A stretch of DNA of 64,000 nucleotides from positions 62,001 to 126,000 of the forward strand of contig NZ_SOFH01000006.1 of NCBI RefSeq assembly GCF_004402495.1. The letters run 5' to 3'. The position numbers and the translations under genes are program-made. A model generated the notes under the pieces. The model was not told the origin of the DNA. It ran no database searches and was given only the letters and a program-made list of their open reading frames with translations. Positions 34,015 through 44,099 of this stretch are shown here, one piece after another. Source of the DNA: Cryobacterium sp. HLT2-28 (GTDB lineage: Bacteria > Actinomycetota > Actinomycetes > Actinomycetales > Microbacteriaceae). Each line of letters begins with the position of its first letter. Within the stretch, counting starts at the first letter, position 1.

Positions 34015-34527
34015 CTAGAACTCCGCCGTGCCGGTCGGCGCCTGGGCGGAGGAGTCCACAGGGTCGGTGCCGAGCCCATCGACGTGCCCGGTGCGCAGCT
34101 GGGCGATCGCGGATTCGAAATCCTCGAGCGAGTCGAAGCCCTGGTACACGCTGGCGAAGCGCAGGTAGGCGACCTCGTCCAGGTCGCGCAGCGGCGGGAG
34201 GATGGCCAGGCCGATGTCGTTCGCGTCCACCTGGGAGGCGCCGGTCTGACGGATGGTCTCCTCCACCTTCTGGGCGAGCATGGCCAGGTCGGAATCCGTG
34301 ACCGGTCGCCCCTGGCAGGCCTTGCGCACCCCGGACACGATCTTGTCCCGGCTGAACGGTTCGACGACCCCGCTGCGCTTGATGATGTTCAGGCTGGCGG
34401 TCTCGGTGGTGCTGAACCGGCGCCCGCACTCGGGGCACTGGCGGCGGCGACGGATCGACAGTCCGTCGTCGCTCGTGCGCGAGTCGATGACCCTGGAGTC
34501 CGGGTGGCGGCAGAAGGGGCAGAACAT
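34015..34527 (-). CDS. nrdR: Transcriptional repressor NrdR
   Basis: 170 residues from ATG 34527. A zinc ribbon with Cys 3, 6, 31 and 34 (MFCPFC... QCPEC) is followed by an ATP-cone domain ([23 protein letters not shown]). NrdR represses ribonucleotide reductase genes in response to dATP/ATP. The upstream open frame overlaps hisD and is not used. The C-terminal 20 residues (after LRTGHVDGL) are an unconserved tail. It lies between hisD and pyrD, unlike many actinobacteria where it neighbours nrdJ or lexA. Confidence 0.95.
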   Translation of the reverse strand: MFCPFCRHPDSRVIDSRTSDDGLSIRRRRQCPECGRRFSTTETASLNIIKRSGVVEPFSRDKIVSGVRKACQGRPVTDSDLAMLAQKVEETIRQTGASQVDANDIGLAILPPLRDLDEVAYLRFASVYQGFDSLEDFESAIAQLRTGHVDGLGTDPVDSSAQAPTGTAEF

Positions 34528-34537
34528 TTGGCCCAGC

Positions 34538-35857
34538 CTACCGTTCCGCGCCGGCGCTGAACCGTGCCGTGACGGCGTCGCCGTGGGCGGGCAGCGCCTC
34601 GGCATCGGAGAGGGCCGCGATGTGGCCGGCGACCGCGAGCAGTGCCTCCCTGCTGTAGTCGACGACCTGTTGCGGCCGGAGGAAGGTGTACGCCCCCAGT
34701 CCGGAGGAGAACCTGGCCTGGCCGCCGGTCGGCAGCACGTGGTTCGAGCCCGCGACATAGTCGCCCAGGCTGACGGGGGAATACGGGCCGAGGAAGATGG
34801 CCCCCGCGTTGTCGATCAGCTCGAGCACGGCCTGCGGGTCCTCGGTCTGGATCTCCAGGTGCTCGGGTCCGAACGCATTGCTGAATGCGGCGGCCGCGGC
34901 CAGGTCGTCGACGAGCACGATCGCGGACTGGCGTCCGGAGAGCGCCGCGGTGACCCGTACGCTGTGGGTGGTCGTCCTGGCCAGGTCGTCGAGGCCGGCG
35001 GAGACGGCATCCGCAAGCGCGGCGGAATCGGTGACGAGCACGGCCGCCGCCAGCTCGTCGTGTTCGGCCTGGCTGACCAGGTCCGCCGCCACCAGCCGTG
35101 GGTCGGCGGCGGCATCCGCGATCACCAGGATGTCGGTCGGCCCGGCTTCGGAGTCGATCCCGGTGACCCCTCGCACGAGGCGTTTCGCGGCGGCGACATA
35201 GACGTTTCCGGGGCCGGTGACGAGCTGGACCGGGTCGAGGCCGAGCCCGGGGACGCCGTAGGCGAAGGCGCCGACGGCGCCCGCGCCGCCCATGGCGTAG
35301 ATCTCGTGCACGCCGAGCAGCCCGGCGACGGCGAGGATCGTGGGGTGCACCCGGCCGGCGTGGTCGCTCTGCGGCGGCGAGGCCAGTGCGAGCGACGAGA
35401 CGCCGGCGACCTGGGCCGGCACGACGTTCATCACGACGCTGGACGGGTAGACGGCCTTGCCGCCGGGAACATAGAGCCCCACCCGGTTGACCGGCTGCCA
35501 GCGCTGGGTGATGACGGCGCCGTCGGCGATCGTGGTGGTGACGCGCGGGGGCACCTGCGCGGCGCTCGCGATCCGCACCCGGCGGATCGTCTCTTCGATG
35601 GCGGTGCGCACGTCGGGATCGAGCCCGGCCACGGCTTCCGCGATCTCGCTCGCCGGAACCCGGACGTGGGCGGGACGCACCCGGTCCAGGCGCTCGGCCT
35701 GGTCGAGCAGCGCCGCCTCTCCCCTGGCGCGCACGTCGTCGATCAAGGCAGCGGCGACGTCGCTGGCGACGGTCACGCTGGTGGCCGCGCGCGGCACGGC
35801 GGCCAGCAGGTCGGCGGGAGTGGGCCTGGTGCCCCGAAGGTCAATAGTCTGGATCAT
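34538..35857 (-). CDS. hisD: Histidinol dehydrogenase
   Basis: 439 residues from ATG 35857 ([14 protein letters not shown]). Conserved regions: [62 protein letters not shown] and [15 protein letters not shown], including the catalytic Glu-His pair and zinc ligands. It performs the last two oxidations of histidine synthesis with NAD. The gene stands without other his genes in this window. Nine bases separate it from nrdR; no strong ribosome site is visible. Confidence 0.96.
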   Translation of the reverse strand: MIQTIDLRGTRPTPADLLAAVPRAATSVTVASDVAAALIDDVRARGEAALLDQAERLDRVRPAHVRVPASEIAEAVAGLDPDVRTAIEETIRRVRIASAAQVPPRVTTTIADGAVITQRWQPVNRVGLYVPGGKAVYPSSVVMNVVPAQVAGVSSLALASPPQSDHAGRVHPTILAVAGLLGVHEIYAMGGAGAVGAFAYGVPGLGLDPVQLVTGPGNVYVAAAKRLVRGVTGIDSEAGPTDILVIADAAADPRLVAADLVSQAEHDELAAAVLVTDSAALADAVSAGLDDLARTTTHSVRVTAALSGRQSAIVLVDDLAAAAAFSNAFGPEHLEIQTEDPQAVLELIDNAGAIFLGPYSPVSLGDYVAGSNHVLPTGGQARFSSGLGAYTFLRPQQVVDYSREALLAVAGHIAALSDAEALPAHGDAVTARFSAGAER

Positions 35858-35931
35858 CTTTGACCAGCCTAGCGACGAACCTCCCGGTGTACGGGAATAG
35901 GCTGGCTGGCGAGGAGCTTGATTCAAGAACC

Positions 35932-36498
35932 ATGAACGACACCGAGGCACCAGAGACATCGCCCGCCACCACGCCCGCCACAGCCGCACCTCCGCTGGAG
36001 GGCGACCCGAACGCGCCCCAGGACCTCGCGGCCTTCAAACACGCGTTCCGCCGCCATGCCGCGGGGGTCGCGGTCATCACCTCGCGCAGCGAAGACGGCA
36101 CACCGCTCGGGTTCACCGCCACGTCCCTGGCGTCCCTCTCGTCCGTGCCGCCGCTGGCCACGTTCAACATGGCGCGTTCGGCCAGCACCTGGCCGGCCAT
36201 CGCGGCGAACGACCGGGTGGTCATCCATATCCTCGGGGCACGCAACCGCGCCCTCGCCCAGAAGCTGTCAGGGCCTCAGGAACAGCGTTTCGTCGGCGAC
36301 CATTGGACGCCGGGCCCGCACGGGCTGCCCGTGCTCACCGGGGTGACGTCGTGGATGGTCGGCCGGATCGTCGACCGGGTACTCGTGCACAACAGCGCGG
36401 TCGTGATCGTGCAGATCGAAGAGGGCGGCATGGGCGAGAACGACGATGCCCTGCTTTACCACGAACGCGCCTACCGGGTGCCGGGAGCCGAGGTCTGA
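35932..36498 (+). CDS. Flavin reductase domain protein
   Basis: 188 residues from ATG 35932; an in-frame upstream stretch lies over the hisD promoter and is unlikely. After an Ala/Pro/Thr-rich tail (1-30) comes the split-barrel FMN-binding fold: AAGVAVITSRSEDGTPLGFTATSLASLSSVPPLATFNMAR, then VIHILG and LLYHERAYR at the end. The family includes flavin reductases of two-component monooxygenases (HpaC-like). No monooxygenase partner is adjacent, so the partner is unknown. Divergent from hisD. Confidence 0.88.
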   Translation: MNDTEAPETSPATTPATAAPPLEGDPNAPQDLAAFKHAFRRHAAGVAVITSRSEDGTPLGFTATSLASLSSVPPLATFNMARSASTWPAIAANDRVVIHILGARNRALAQKLSGPQEQRFVGDHWTPGPHGLPVLTGVTSWMVGRIVDRVLVHNSAVVIVQIEEGGMGENDDALLYHERAYRVPGAEV

Positions 36499-36535
36499 CC
36501 CTGCCGATCTGACCATGGCGAACCGACCCGGCGAC

Positions 36536-37303
36536 TCAGACCGGCGGCAGGTCACGCAGCCGGCGACGCTCCGCTTCGACGATCGCGGCCTCCTCCGGGG
36601 TCGGCGCGCTGCCGCCCAGGTGCTTGGGCTGCCACCAGGCGCCGGCGCCCTCCTCCGGGTAGCTTTCCTGCAGGCCGTCGACGAGGGACTGCAGGTTCTC
36701 ATGCAGGAGCAGGGTGAGCTGATGCGCATCCGCGTCGGCCGGCATCTGGATCGGCTCCCCGATCGCGAATCCGATCGGCGCCCGGAAGGCGTCCCGCAGC
36801 GACGGCTTGTGGTTCTTGGTCAGCAGGCGGTGCCCGCCCCAGACCGCGATCGGCACGACGGGTACCCCTGCCTCCGCCGCCATCCGGATGGCACCCGATT
36901 TGAGTGACCGCACGGTGAAGGATGCGTTCACACCGCCCTCCGGGAACACGCCGAGAAGTTCACCGGCGCGAAGTGCCTCGACCGCCTGGACGTAGGCTGC
37001 CGCCCCGGCCTTCATGTCGACGGAGATGTGGCGCATACCCCGCAGCAGCGGGCCGACGAGCGGCTGGTCGAACGCGCCCTTCTTGGCCAGGAAACGGATG
37101 TGCCGCCGGTTCCGGTGCCAGGTCATCCACTCGACGAGTGCGAAGTCCGCATAGCCGAAGTGGGTGACGGCCAGGACCGCTCCCCCGGTGTCCGGAAGGT
37201 TGGCGAGCCCGGTGACCGACGGCCTGAGGCGCAACAGACCGAACACGGCCCGCCCTGCCCCGATGGCCGTGCTGTAGATCGGTTCCCTGGCGCGCCTTGT
37301 CAT
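36536..37303 (-). CDS. PlsC-like 1-acylglycerol-3-phosphate acyltransferase
   Basis: 255 residues with the acyltransferase motifs THFGYAD (HxxxxD, catalytic His) and LGVFPEGGVN, then VPVVPIAVWGG. These mark lysophosphatidate-type acyltransferases of phospholipid synthesis, probably attached to the inner membrane. The C-terminal part has PEEGAGAWWQPKHLGG, seen in several actinobacterial homologues. Start ATG 22 bases after the dnaE stop, so it may be co-transcribed with... the reverse order holds: it lies upstream and reads towards the flavin reductase gene, converging with it. The exact acyl acceptor is not provable here. Confidence 0.87.
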   Translation of the reverse strand: MTRRAREPIYSTAIGAGRAVFGLLRLRPSVTGLANLPDTGGAVLAVTHFGYADFALVEWMTWHRNRRHIRFLAKKGAFDQPLVGPLLRGMRHISVDMKAGAAAYVQAVEALRAGELLGVFPEGGVNASFTVRSLKSGAIRMAAEAGVPVVPIAVWGGHRLLTKNHKPSLRDAFRAPIGFAIGEPIQMPADADAHQLTLLLHENLQSLVDGLQESYPEEGAGAWWQPKHLGGSAPTPEEAAIVEAERRRLRDLPPV

Positions 37304-37325
37304 GGTCCAAGGCTACAACCCTGCG

Positions 37326-40300
37326 TCAGGTGAGGCAGTAGGGCCCGAGCAGGCTCTTCAGCTCCCCGAAGAGGTCGGCGCTGATCGTGATCCGGAACGG
37401 CAGCTCGAACACCCGGGCGGTCGTACCCTTGACGAGTTTGAGCCTCACCTCCGAGCTGCCGCCGTGGCGCCCGAGCACCTCGCCGAGCGCGGTGACCGTG
37501 TCGGTCGTCGCCCGGGCCTCGGCCACGGTGATGGCCAGCGGGCCGGAGTCGGAGGCCTGGCCCAGCTCGGGCGCGAAAATGCTGTACGCGTGCAGGTTCA
37601 TTCCGTCGTCCCGCATGCTCACCCGGCCGCGCACGACCACGATCGAGTCGCTGATCAGGTCCTGGGCGAACTCCTGGTACGCCTTGCCCATGAACATCAC
37701 GGCGATCTCCCCGCCGAAGTCCTCGACCTGGATGATGCCGTACTGGTTGCCCGACTTCTTCGCGATCCGGTGCTGCACGCTGGTGATCAGGCCGGCGATC
37801 GTGACGGTGTCGGCATCCTGGGTCTGGTCAGAGGCCATCAGGTCGACGATGGTGGTGCTGGCGTGCTTGGCCAGCGGGATTTCGAGCCCTGCGAGCGGGT
37901 GATCGGAGACGTAGAGGCCGAGCATGTCGCGCTCGAAGGCGAGCTTCTCCTTCTTGCTCCACTCCGGGCGGTCGGGCACCTGTTCGGTCTCCTGAGGGTC
38001 GTCGAACAGGCTGTCGAAGTCGAAGCCGACCATTCCGTGCTCTTCGTCCCGCTTGATCTTGACGGCGGATTCGACCGCGGCCTCGTGGATCTCGACCATG
38101 CCGCGCCGGGTCGCGCCGAGCGAGTCGAAGGCGCCGGCCTTGATCAGCGACTCGACCGTGCGCTTGTTGGCCACCTGGATCGGCACCTTGCGCAGGAAAT
38201 CGTGGAACGACTCGAACGCGCCCTTCTCCGTGCGGGTGAGCCGGATGGCGTCGACGACGTTGAAGCCGACGTTGCGCACCGCTCCCATCCCGAACCGGAT
38301 GTCGGTGCCGACGGCCGCGAAGTAGCCGATCGACTCGTTCACGTCGGGCGGCAGAACCTGGATGCCCATCCTCCGGCACTCGTTCAGGTAGAGAGCCAGC
38401 TTGTCGCGGGAGTCGCCGACGCTGGTGAGCAGGGCCGCCATGTACTCGGCCGGGTACTTGGCCTTGAGGTACGCGGTCCAGTAGGAGAGCACCCCGTAGG
38501 CGGCCGAGTGGGCCTTGTTGAAGGCGTAGTCGGAGAACGGCAGCAGGATGTCCCAGACCGTCTTCACGGCGTCCATCGAGTAGCCGTTGGCCTTCATCCC
38601 GCCGGAGAAGCCTTCGAACTGCTTGTCCAGCTCGGACTTCTTCTTCTTGCCCATGGCGCGGCGCAGGAGGTCGGCCTGGCCGAGGGAGAACCCGGCCAGC
38701 TTCTGCGCGATCGACATGACCTGCTCCTGGTACACGATCAGGCCGTAGGTGGTGCCGATGACGTCCCGGAGCGCTTCCTCGAGCTCAGGGTGGATCGGGA
38801 TGATCTCCTGCTGTCCGGTCTTGCGGAGCGCGTAGTTGGTGTGTGAGTTGGCGCCCATAGGACCCGGCCGGTACAGCGCGATCACGGCGGAGATGTCTTC
38901 GAAGTTGTCAGGCTTCATGAGCCGCAGCAGCGATCTCATGGGGCCGCCGTCGAGCTGGAACACGCCCAGGGTGTCGCCGCGGGCGAGCAGTTCGTAGGCG
39001 GCCGGGTCGTCGAGCCCGAGCTCCTCGAGCACGGGCCGATGGCCGCGGTTCACCGCGATGTTGTCGAGGGTGTCGTCGATGATGGTGAGGTTGCGCAGCC
39101 CGAGGAAGTCCATCTTGATCAGGCCGAGGGCCTCGGAGGCCGGGTAGTCGAACTGTGTGACGACCTGGCCGTCCGCTTCCCGCTTCATGATCGGGATGAT
39201 GTCGATCAGCGGGTCGGAACTCATGATCACGCCGGCGGCGTGCACTCCCCACTGGCGCTTGAGGTTCTCCAGCCCGAGGGCCGTGTCGAAGACGGTGCGG
39301 GCCTCCGGGTCGGACTCGATCACGGCGCGGAAGTCGGCCGCCTCACGATACCGCGGGTGGTCCTTGTCGAACATGCCGGTGAGCGGCACGTCCTTGCCCA
39401 TGATCGCCGGCGGCATGGCCTTGGTGAGCTTGTCGCCCATGCCGAAGGGGAATCCCAGCACCCGGGACGCGTCCTTCAGGGCCTGCTTGGCCTTGATCGT
39501 GCCGTAGGTGACGATCTGGGCGACGCGTTCCTCACCGTATTTCTCGGTGACGTAGTGAATGACCTCGCCGCGGCGGCGCTCGTCGAAGTCCACGTCGAAG
39601 TCGGGCATGGAGACGCGGTCGGGGTTCAGGAACCGCTCGAAGATCAGCCCGTGCACGAGCGGGTCGAGGTCCGTGATGCCCATCGCGTACGCCACCATGG
39701 AACCGGCGCCCGAGCCACGGCCGGGCCCCACCCGGATGCCCTGCTGCTTGGCCCACATGATGAAGTCGGCCACGACCAGGAAGTAGCCCGGGAAGCCCAT
39801 CTGGATGATGATGCCGATCTCGTAATCGGCGCGTTTGCGCACGTCCGCCGGGATGCCGTTCGGGTAGCGCTTGGCCAGCCCGATCTCGTTCTCCTTGACG
39901 AACCAGCTCTCCTCGTTCTCGCCCTCCGGGCACGGGAACCGGGGCATGTAGTTGGCCTGGGTGTTGAACTCCACCTGGCAGCGCTCGGCGATCAGCAGGG
40001 TGTTGTCGCAGGATTCCGGGTGGTCGCGGAAGATGTGCCGCATCTGCGCGGCGGTCTTGAGGTAGAACTCGTCCGAGTCGAACTTGAACCGGTTCGGGTC
40101 GTCGAGGGTCGAAGCCGACTGCACGCAGAGCAGGGCCGCGTGGGCGGTCGCATCATGCGCGTGGGTGTAGTGCAGGTCGTTGCTGGCCACGAGCGGGAGC
40201 TTCAGTTCGCCGGCGAGTTTGAGAAGGTCGGTCATGGTGCGGCGCTCGATGTCGATGCCGTGGTCCATGATCTCGCAGAAGAAGTTCTCCTTGCCGAAGA

Positions 40301-40865
40301 TGTCCTGGAAGTCGCCGGCGGCCTTCTTGGCCTCCTCGTACTGGCCGAGGCGCAGGCGGGTCTGCACCTCGCCACCGACGCAGCCCGTCGTTCCGATCAA
40401 CCCGGCGGAGAACTCGGAGAGCAGCTCGCGGTCCATCCGGGGCTTGAAGTAGTAGCCCTCCAGACTGGCCTTCGACGACAGCCGGAACAGATTGTGCATG
40501 CCCGCGGTGGTCTCGGACAACAGCGTCATATGCGTGTACGAACCGGCCCCACCGACGTCGTCCCGGTTCTGCCCGTTGGTGCCCCACCGCACCCGGGTCT
40601 TGTCCCGGCGGTCGGTGCCGGGGGTGATGTACGCCTCGGTGCCGATGATCGGCTTGATGCCGGCCTCGGTGGCGGTGCGCCAGAAATCGAACGCACCGAA
40701 CACGTTGCCGTGGTCGGTGATCGCGACGGCGGGCATGCCCTGCTCGACTGCCGCGTTGATCAGCGGCTTGACCCGCGCCGCACCGTCCAGCATCGAGTAC
40801 TCACTGTGCACGTGCAGGTGGACGAACGAATCCTTCGATCCACCCGACTTATTCTGAGGGGACAA
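37326..40865 (-). CDS. dnaE: DNA polymerase III subunit alpha (DnaE1)
   Basis: 1179 residues. PHP domain at the start (FVHLHVHSEYSMLDG), polymerase active site PDFDVDFDERRRGEV, then the finger region, helix-hairpin-helix and OB domain (ITSVQHRIAKKSGNQYGIIQVEDFGG). This is the replicative DnaE1 type; the PHP domain of actinobacterial DnaE1 can proofread. TTG start with GGAG five bases upstream. It sits after rluD, an order conserved in Microbacteriaceae, with 35 bases between. Confidence 0.97.
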   Translation of the reverse strand: MSPQNKSGGSKDSFVHLHVHSEYSMLDGAARVKPLINAAVEQGMPAVAITDHGNVFGAFDFWRTATEAGIKPIIGTEAYITPGTDRRDKTRVRWGTNGQNRDDVGGAGSYTHMTLLSETTAGMHNLFRLSSKASLEGYYFKPRMDRELLSEFSAGLIGTTGCVGGEVQTRLRLGQYEEAKKAAGDFQDIFGKENFFCEIMDHGIDIERRTMTDLLKLAGELKLPLVASNDLHYTHAHDATAHAALLCVQSASTLDDPNRFKFDSDEFYLKTAAQMRHIFRDHPESCDNTLLIAERCQVEFNTQANYMPRFPCPEGENEESWFVKENEIGLAKRYPNGIPADVRKRADYEIGIIIQMGFPGYFLVVADFIMWAKQQGIRVGPGRGSGAGSMVAYAMGITDLDPLVHGLIFERFLNPDRVSMPDFDVDFDERRRGEVIHYVTEKYGEERVAQIVTYGTIKAKQALKDASRVLGFPFGMGDKLTKAMPPAIMGKDVPLTGMFDKDHPRYREAADFRAVIESDPEARTVFDTALGLENLKRQWGVHAAGVIMSSDPLIDIIPIMKREADGQVVTQFDYPASEALGLIKMDFLGLRNLTIIDDTLDNIAVNRGHRPVLEELGLDDPAAYELLARGDTLGVFQLDGGPMRSLLRLMKPDNFEDISAVIALYRPGPMGANSHTNYALRKTGQQEIIPIHPELEEALRDVIGTTYGLIVYQEQVMSIAQKLAGFSLGQADLLRRAMGKKKKSELDKQFEGFSGGMKANGYSMDAVKTVWDILLPFSDYAFNKAHSAAYGVLSYWTAYLKAKYPAEYMAALLTSVGDSRDKLALYLNECRRMGIQVLPPDVNESIGYFAAVGTDIRFGMGAVRNVGFNVVDAIRLTRTEKGAFESFHDFLRKVPIQVANKRTVESLIKAGAFDSLGATRRGMVEIHEAAVESAVKIKRDEEHGMVGFDFDSLFDDPQETEQVPDRPEWSKKEKLAFERDMLGLYVSDHPLAGLEIPLAKHASTTIVDLMASDQTQDADTVTIAGLITSVQHRIAKKSGNQYGIIQVEDFGGEIAVMFMGKAYQEFAQDLISDSIVVVRGRVSMRDDGMNLHAYSIFAPELGQASDSGPLAITVAEARATTDTVTALGEVLGRHGGSSEVRLKLVKGTTARVFELPFRITISADLFGELKSLLGPYCLT

Positions 40866-40900
40866 GACGGCTCCGAGGTGTTGAGAGTGGTCGCTGCGGG

Positions 40901-41821
40901 CTAGGCGTCACGCAGCACGTCGAGCGCGTGAGCGAGGTCGTCCGGGTAGTCGGCGTTGAAGGTGACCCACTCGCGTGAGTCGGGGTGGTGGAAGGCGAGT
41001 TGTTTCGCGTGCAGCCACTGCCGGGTCAGGCCCAGCCGGGCGGTGATCGACGGGTCGGCCCCATACATGGCGTCGCCGACGCACGGATGCCGCTGGGCGG
41101 CCATGTGCACCCGGATCTGGTGGGTGCGCCCGGTCTCCAGGTGCACCTCCAGCAGTGACGCCGAGCGGAACGCCTCGAGGGTCTCGTAGTGGGTGATCGA
41201 ATCCTTGCCGCCGGCGACGACGGCGAATTTCCAGTCCGAGCGAGGGTGGCGCCCGAGAGGGGCGTCGATGGTGCCGGCGAGCGGGTCAGGGTGTCCCTGG
41301 ACGACCGCGTGGTAGATCTTCTCGACCTCCCGGTCGTGGAAGGCCCGCTTGAGGGCCGTGTAGGCCGCCTCCGACTTGGCGACGACCATCAGCCCGCTGG
41401 TGCCCACGTCCAGGCGGTGCACGATGCCCGCGCGTTCGGCGGCGCCGGAGGTCGCGATCCGGTACCCGGCCGCCGAGAGCGCCCCGAGCACGGTCGGCCC
41501 GGTCCAGCCGACGCTGGGGTGCGCGGCGACACCGGAGGGCTTGTTGACGACGACGATGCTCTCGTCGTCGTGCACGATCGACAGGTCAGGCACCGGGATC
41601 GGCACGATGGTGAGGGCCTCACGCGGCTGCCAGTTGACCTCCAGCCACGCTCCGCCGTGCAGCCGGTCGGACTTGCCGACGACGGCGCCGTTCAGTTCCA
41701 CCCCGCCGGCCTCGGCGACCTCGGCCGCGAAGCTCCGGGAGAACCCGAACAGCTTGGCGATGCCGGCGTCGACGCGAACGCCGTCGAGGCCGTCGGGAAG
41801 GGGAAGAGAGCGTGTTTCCAT
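40901..41821 (-). CDS. rluD: RluA/RluD family 23S rRNA pseudouridine synthase
   Basis: 306 residues: an S4-like N-terminal domain ([26 protein letters not shown]) and the pseudouridine synthase domain with [15 protein letters not shown] (catalytic Asp), [11 protein letters not shown] and [11 protein letters not shown]. It converts uridines in 23S rRNA helix 69 or related sites; the exact target is a family inference. Seven bases after lspA, so part of the divIVA-lspA-rluD run. Confidence 0.92.
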   Translation of the reverse strand: METRSLPLPDGLDGVRVDAGIAKLFGFSRSFAAEVAEAGGVELNGAVVGKSDRLHGGAWLEVNWQPREALTIVPIPVPDLSIVHDDESIVVVNKPSGVAAHPSVGWTGPTVLGALSAAGYRIATSGAAERAGIVHRLDVGTSGLMVVAKSEAAYTALKRAFHDREVEKIYHAVVQGHPDPLAGTIDAPLGRHPRSDWKFAVVAGGKDSITHYETLEAFRSASLLEVHLETGRTHQIRVHMAAQRHPCVGDAMYGADPSITARLGLTRQWLHAKQLAFHHPDSREWVTFNADYPDDLAHALDVLRDA

Positions 41822-41828
41822 GGGTGAG

Positions 41829-42416
41829 TCAGGGTGCTAACTGGGTGGGGGTCGGAGCAGCGGAATCGGGGGTTCCGGATGCCGGGGCGCCGCCTTCCGT
41901 GGCAGCTCCCCGGCGGCCGTCCAGGCCGACGCCACGGATGGTGAGCCACATGAAGATGATCATGCTCGTCACGATCGACATGTCCGCGACGTTGTAGATG
42001 GCCGGGATGAGCCAGGGGGTCGAGATGAAGTCCACCACGTGTCCGAGGCCGAAGGACGGTTCCCGCAGCAGCCGGTCCGTCAGGTTTCCGAGCACGCCGC
42101 CCAGCAGGAGTCCGAAGACCAGTCCCCAGGCAAGGGAACGGATGCGACCGGCGAACCAGACGATGAACACCACCACGGCGACCGCGATGATCGAGAAGAT
42201 CCAGGTCATCCCGGTTGCCAGGGAAAACGCAGCGCCCGGGTTCCGGACGAAGTGCAGTTGCAGCACATCGTTCAGAACCCGGACGGTGTCACCCTCGGCG
42301 AGGCCGGTGACGACAAGGTACTTGCTGATTTGGTCCAGCGCGTAGATGCCCAGCGCGACAAGGACCAGAACGACAAGCGCGCTGGAGCGCTTCTTCGCTC
42401 CGTCCTTAGGCGCCAA
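41829..42416 (-). CDS. lspA: Lipoprotein signal peptidase (signal peptidase II)
   Basis: 195 residues with four membrane helices and the two catalytic Asp motifs GNLTDRL and VVDFI... YNVADMSI. The C-terminal 35 residues are Ala/Pro/Thr-rich and not conserved. It cleaves lipoprotein signal peptides after diacylglyceryl modification, for example the binding lipoprotein encoded at 27711-28637. The likely start is a TTG overlapping the divIVA stop by 11 bases; no better start is visible before the first helix. Confidence 0.94.
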   Translation of the reverse strand: MAPKDGAKKRSSALVVLVLVALGIYALDQISKYLVVTGLAEGDTVRVLNDVLQLHFVRNPGAAFSLATGMTWIFSIIAVAVVVFIVWFAGRIRSLAWGLVFGLLLGGVLGNLTDRLLREPSFGLGHVVDFISTPWLIPAIYNVADMSIVTSMIIFMWLTIRGVGLDGRRGAATEGGAPASGTPDSAAPTPTQLAP

Positions 42417-43056
42417 AGCCCTGGAAGCTCGGCTTCGGAGCGTTGCCCGAGTCGCTGCCGGCGTTCGCGCCGACCGGGGAGGTGGCGTCGAGGTCGCGGA
42501 GCTGGCTCTCGATGTAGCTCTTCAGCTTCTGGCGGTACTCGCGCTCGAACGTGCGCAGGTCTTCGATCTTGTTCTCGAGGACCGAACGCTCCTTGTCGAG
42601 GGCGTTGATCTGGGCGCGCTGCTTGGCCTCGGCCTCGGCGACCAGACGGGCGGCAGTGGCGTGGCCTTCGGCGATGAGCGCGTCACGCTTCTCGGCACCC
42701 TCCTTGACGTGCTCCTCGTGCAGACGGCGAGCCAGCTGGAGCAGGTTGGTGGTGCCTGCGGTCTCATCGACCGGCTCGGCGACCGCGGCGGCAACCGGGA
42801 CGACCGGAGCGACGACGGGAGCCGGGGTGGGCTCTGCAACGACCTCAGGAGCCTTGACGGCCTCGGCCAGGACAACGGGCTCGGCCGTTCCGCCACCGGA
42901 GACGCGAGCTCGGAGCTCCTCGTTTTCCGCGGTGAGGCGACGCAGCTCGACAACGACCTCGTCGAGGAAGTCGTCTACTTCGTCCTGATCGTATCCTTCA
43001 CGGAACTTCGTCGACTGGAACCGCTTGTTGACTACATCTTCCGGAGTTAGCGCCAT
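42406..43056 (-). CDS. divIVA: Cell pole organiser DivIVA/Wag31
   Basis: 216 residues. The N-terminal membrane-binding region MALTPEDVVNKRFQSTKFREGYDQDEVDDFLDEVV and first coiled coil (RRLTAENEELRARV) are followed by an Ala/Pro/Val-rich linker (about 55-105) and a long coiled coil (about 106-195). In actinobacteria Wag31 organises polar cell-wall growth. ATG start with GGTGGAAAG 3 bases upstream. A 141-base gap to yggT probably contains its own promoter, though no convincing hexamers were found. Confidence 0.96.
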   Translation of the reverse strand: MALTPEDVVNKRFQSTKFREGYDQDEVDDFLDEVVVELRRLTAENEELRARVSGGGTAEPVVLAEAVKAPEVVAEPTPAPVVAPVVPVAAAVAEPVDETAGTTNLLQLARRLHEEHVKEGAEKRDALIAEGHATAARLVAEAEAKQRAQINALDKERSVLENKIEDLRTFEREYRQKLKSYIESQLRDLDATSPVGANAGSDSGNAPKPSFQGFGA

Positions 43057-43197
43057 GGCTTTCCACCCTTTAAACTTGAGTTTGCGAACATTTCTGATTG
43101 AGTTCTACCAACGTACCAAGGACCGACCCATGTCGCTCCGCGTCGGCCCGGTACGCCACCGATCAAGAATACATGCCTCGACGGTGCTGGGCGGTAT

Positions 43198-43500
43198 TCA
43201 GACCCGAACGAGGGCCCCGGCGATCCACATTCCCACGATGACGCAGAGCATGGTCAGGCTCCAGCCGAAATCGAACGCGATCGGGCCGAGTCGGAGCGGG
43301 GGCATGATCCGGCGGAAGAAGCGAACCGGCGGGTCGGTGACCGAGTAGACGAGCTCGACGAGCACGAGGACGAACCCCGTCGGCCTCCAGGCCCGATTGA
43401 CGCTGCGGACCAGGTCGACGATGAACCGACCCCACATGATGAAGAAGTAGAGCAGCAGGGCGTAGTACGCGACCGTGCCGAGCAGTGAAACGACGAACAC
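43198..43500 (-). CDS. YggT family membrane protein
   Basis: 100 residues with two hydrophobic segments (about 4-25 and 75-97) and the YggT pattern YSVTDPPVRFFRRIMPPLRLGPIAFDFGW between them. The family is found beside division genes in Gram-positive bacteria and is linked to osmotic tolerance and division; molecular role unknown. GTG start 8 bases after sepF, so in the ftsZ-yggS-sepF-yggT run. Confidence 0.92.
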   Translation of the reverse strand: MFVVSLLGTVAYYALLLYFFIMWGRFIVDLVRSVNRAWRPTGFVLVLVELVYSVTDPPVRFFRRIMPPLRLGPIAFDFGWSLTMLCVIVGMWIAGALVRV

Positions 43501-43508
43501 GGGGAGGT

Positions 43509-44063
43509 TTACGACTGCGCGAAGAACGACGCCTCGGCGTCGGGCTCTTCACCCGCATTGTCCCCGGAGACGACGACGTGTGACGGGGAAAGCAGGAAGA
43601 CCTTGGCCGTGACGCGCTCGATCTTGCCGTACAGGCCTTGCGAGAGGCCGCTGGCGAAGTCGATCAGGCGCCGGGCATCCGCATCGCTCATCTGCGACAG
43701 GTTGATGATGACCGGGATCCCGTCTCGGAAGGACTCGGCGATCGCCTGGGCGTCTTTGTACTGGCGCGGGTGGACGGTGAGGATTTCATTCATTTCTGAG
43801 GCAGCCACATTCTTGGGGGTGGAGGTCTTGCGCAGCGGCGTCACCGGTGCACGGCCGGCCGAACCGTGGGTGGCGCCGGAGTGCGACGACCCCCCGGCGG
43901 CCGAGTGGGGCGCGGCGGATTTCGGAGCGGCGGAGTGCGCATTGGCCGAGTGTGCCACGGCGGAGTTCGAATTGCCGGCCGGGGCAGCCGCAGGCGCCTC
44001 GTATTCCAGCTCTTCGTCTGCCAGACCCAGGTAAACCATGGTTTTCTTGAGCGGGTTGGACAT
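43509..44063 (-). CDS. sepF: Cell division protein SepF
   Basis: 184 residues: N-terminal amphipathic membrane-binding helix ([18 protein letters not shown]), a variable Ala/Ser/His-rich linker (about 25-75), then the SepF domain ([47 protein letters not shown]). SepF anchors FtsZ to the membrane, the task of FtsA elsewhere; no ftsA is present. ATG with GGAGG 7 bases upstream. 36 bases after yggS. Confidence 0.96.
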   Translation of the reverse strand: MSNPLKKTMVYLGLADEELEYEAPAAAPAGNSNSAVAHSANAHSAAPKSAAPHSAAGGSSHSGATHGSAGRAPVTPLRKTSTPKNVAASEMNEILTVHPRQYKDAQAIAESFRDGIPVIINLSQMSDADARRLIDFASGLSQGLYGKIERVTAKVFLLSPSHVVVSGDNAGEEPDAEASFFAQS

Positions 44064-44099
44064 CTCGACCTCCGGGTTGATGATTCTTACGTTCTCAGA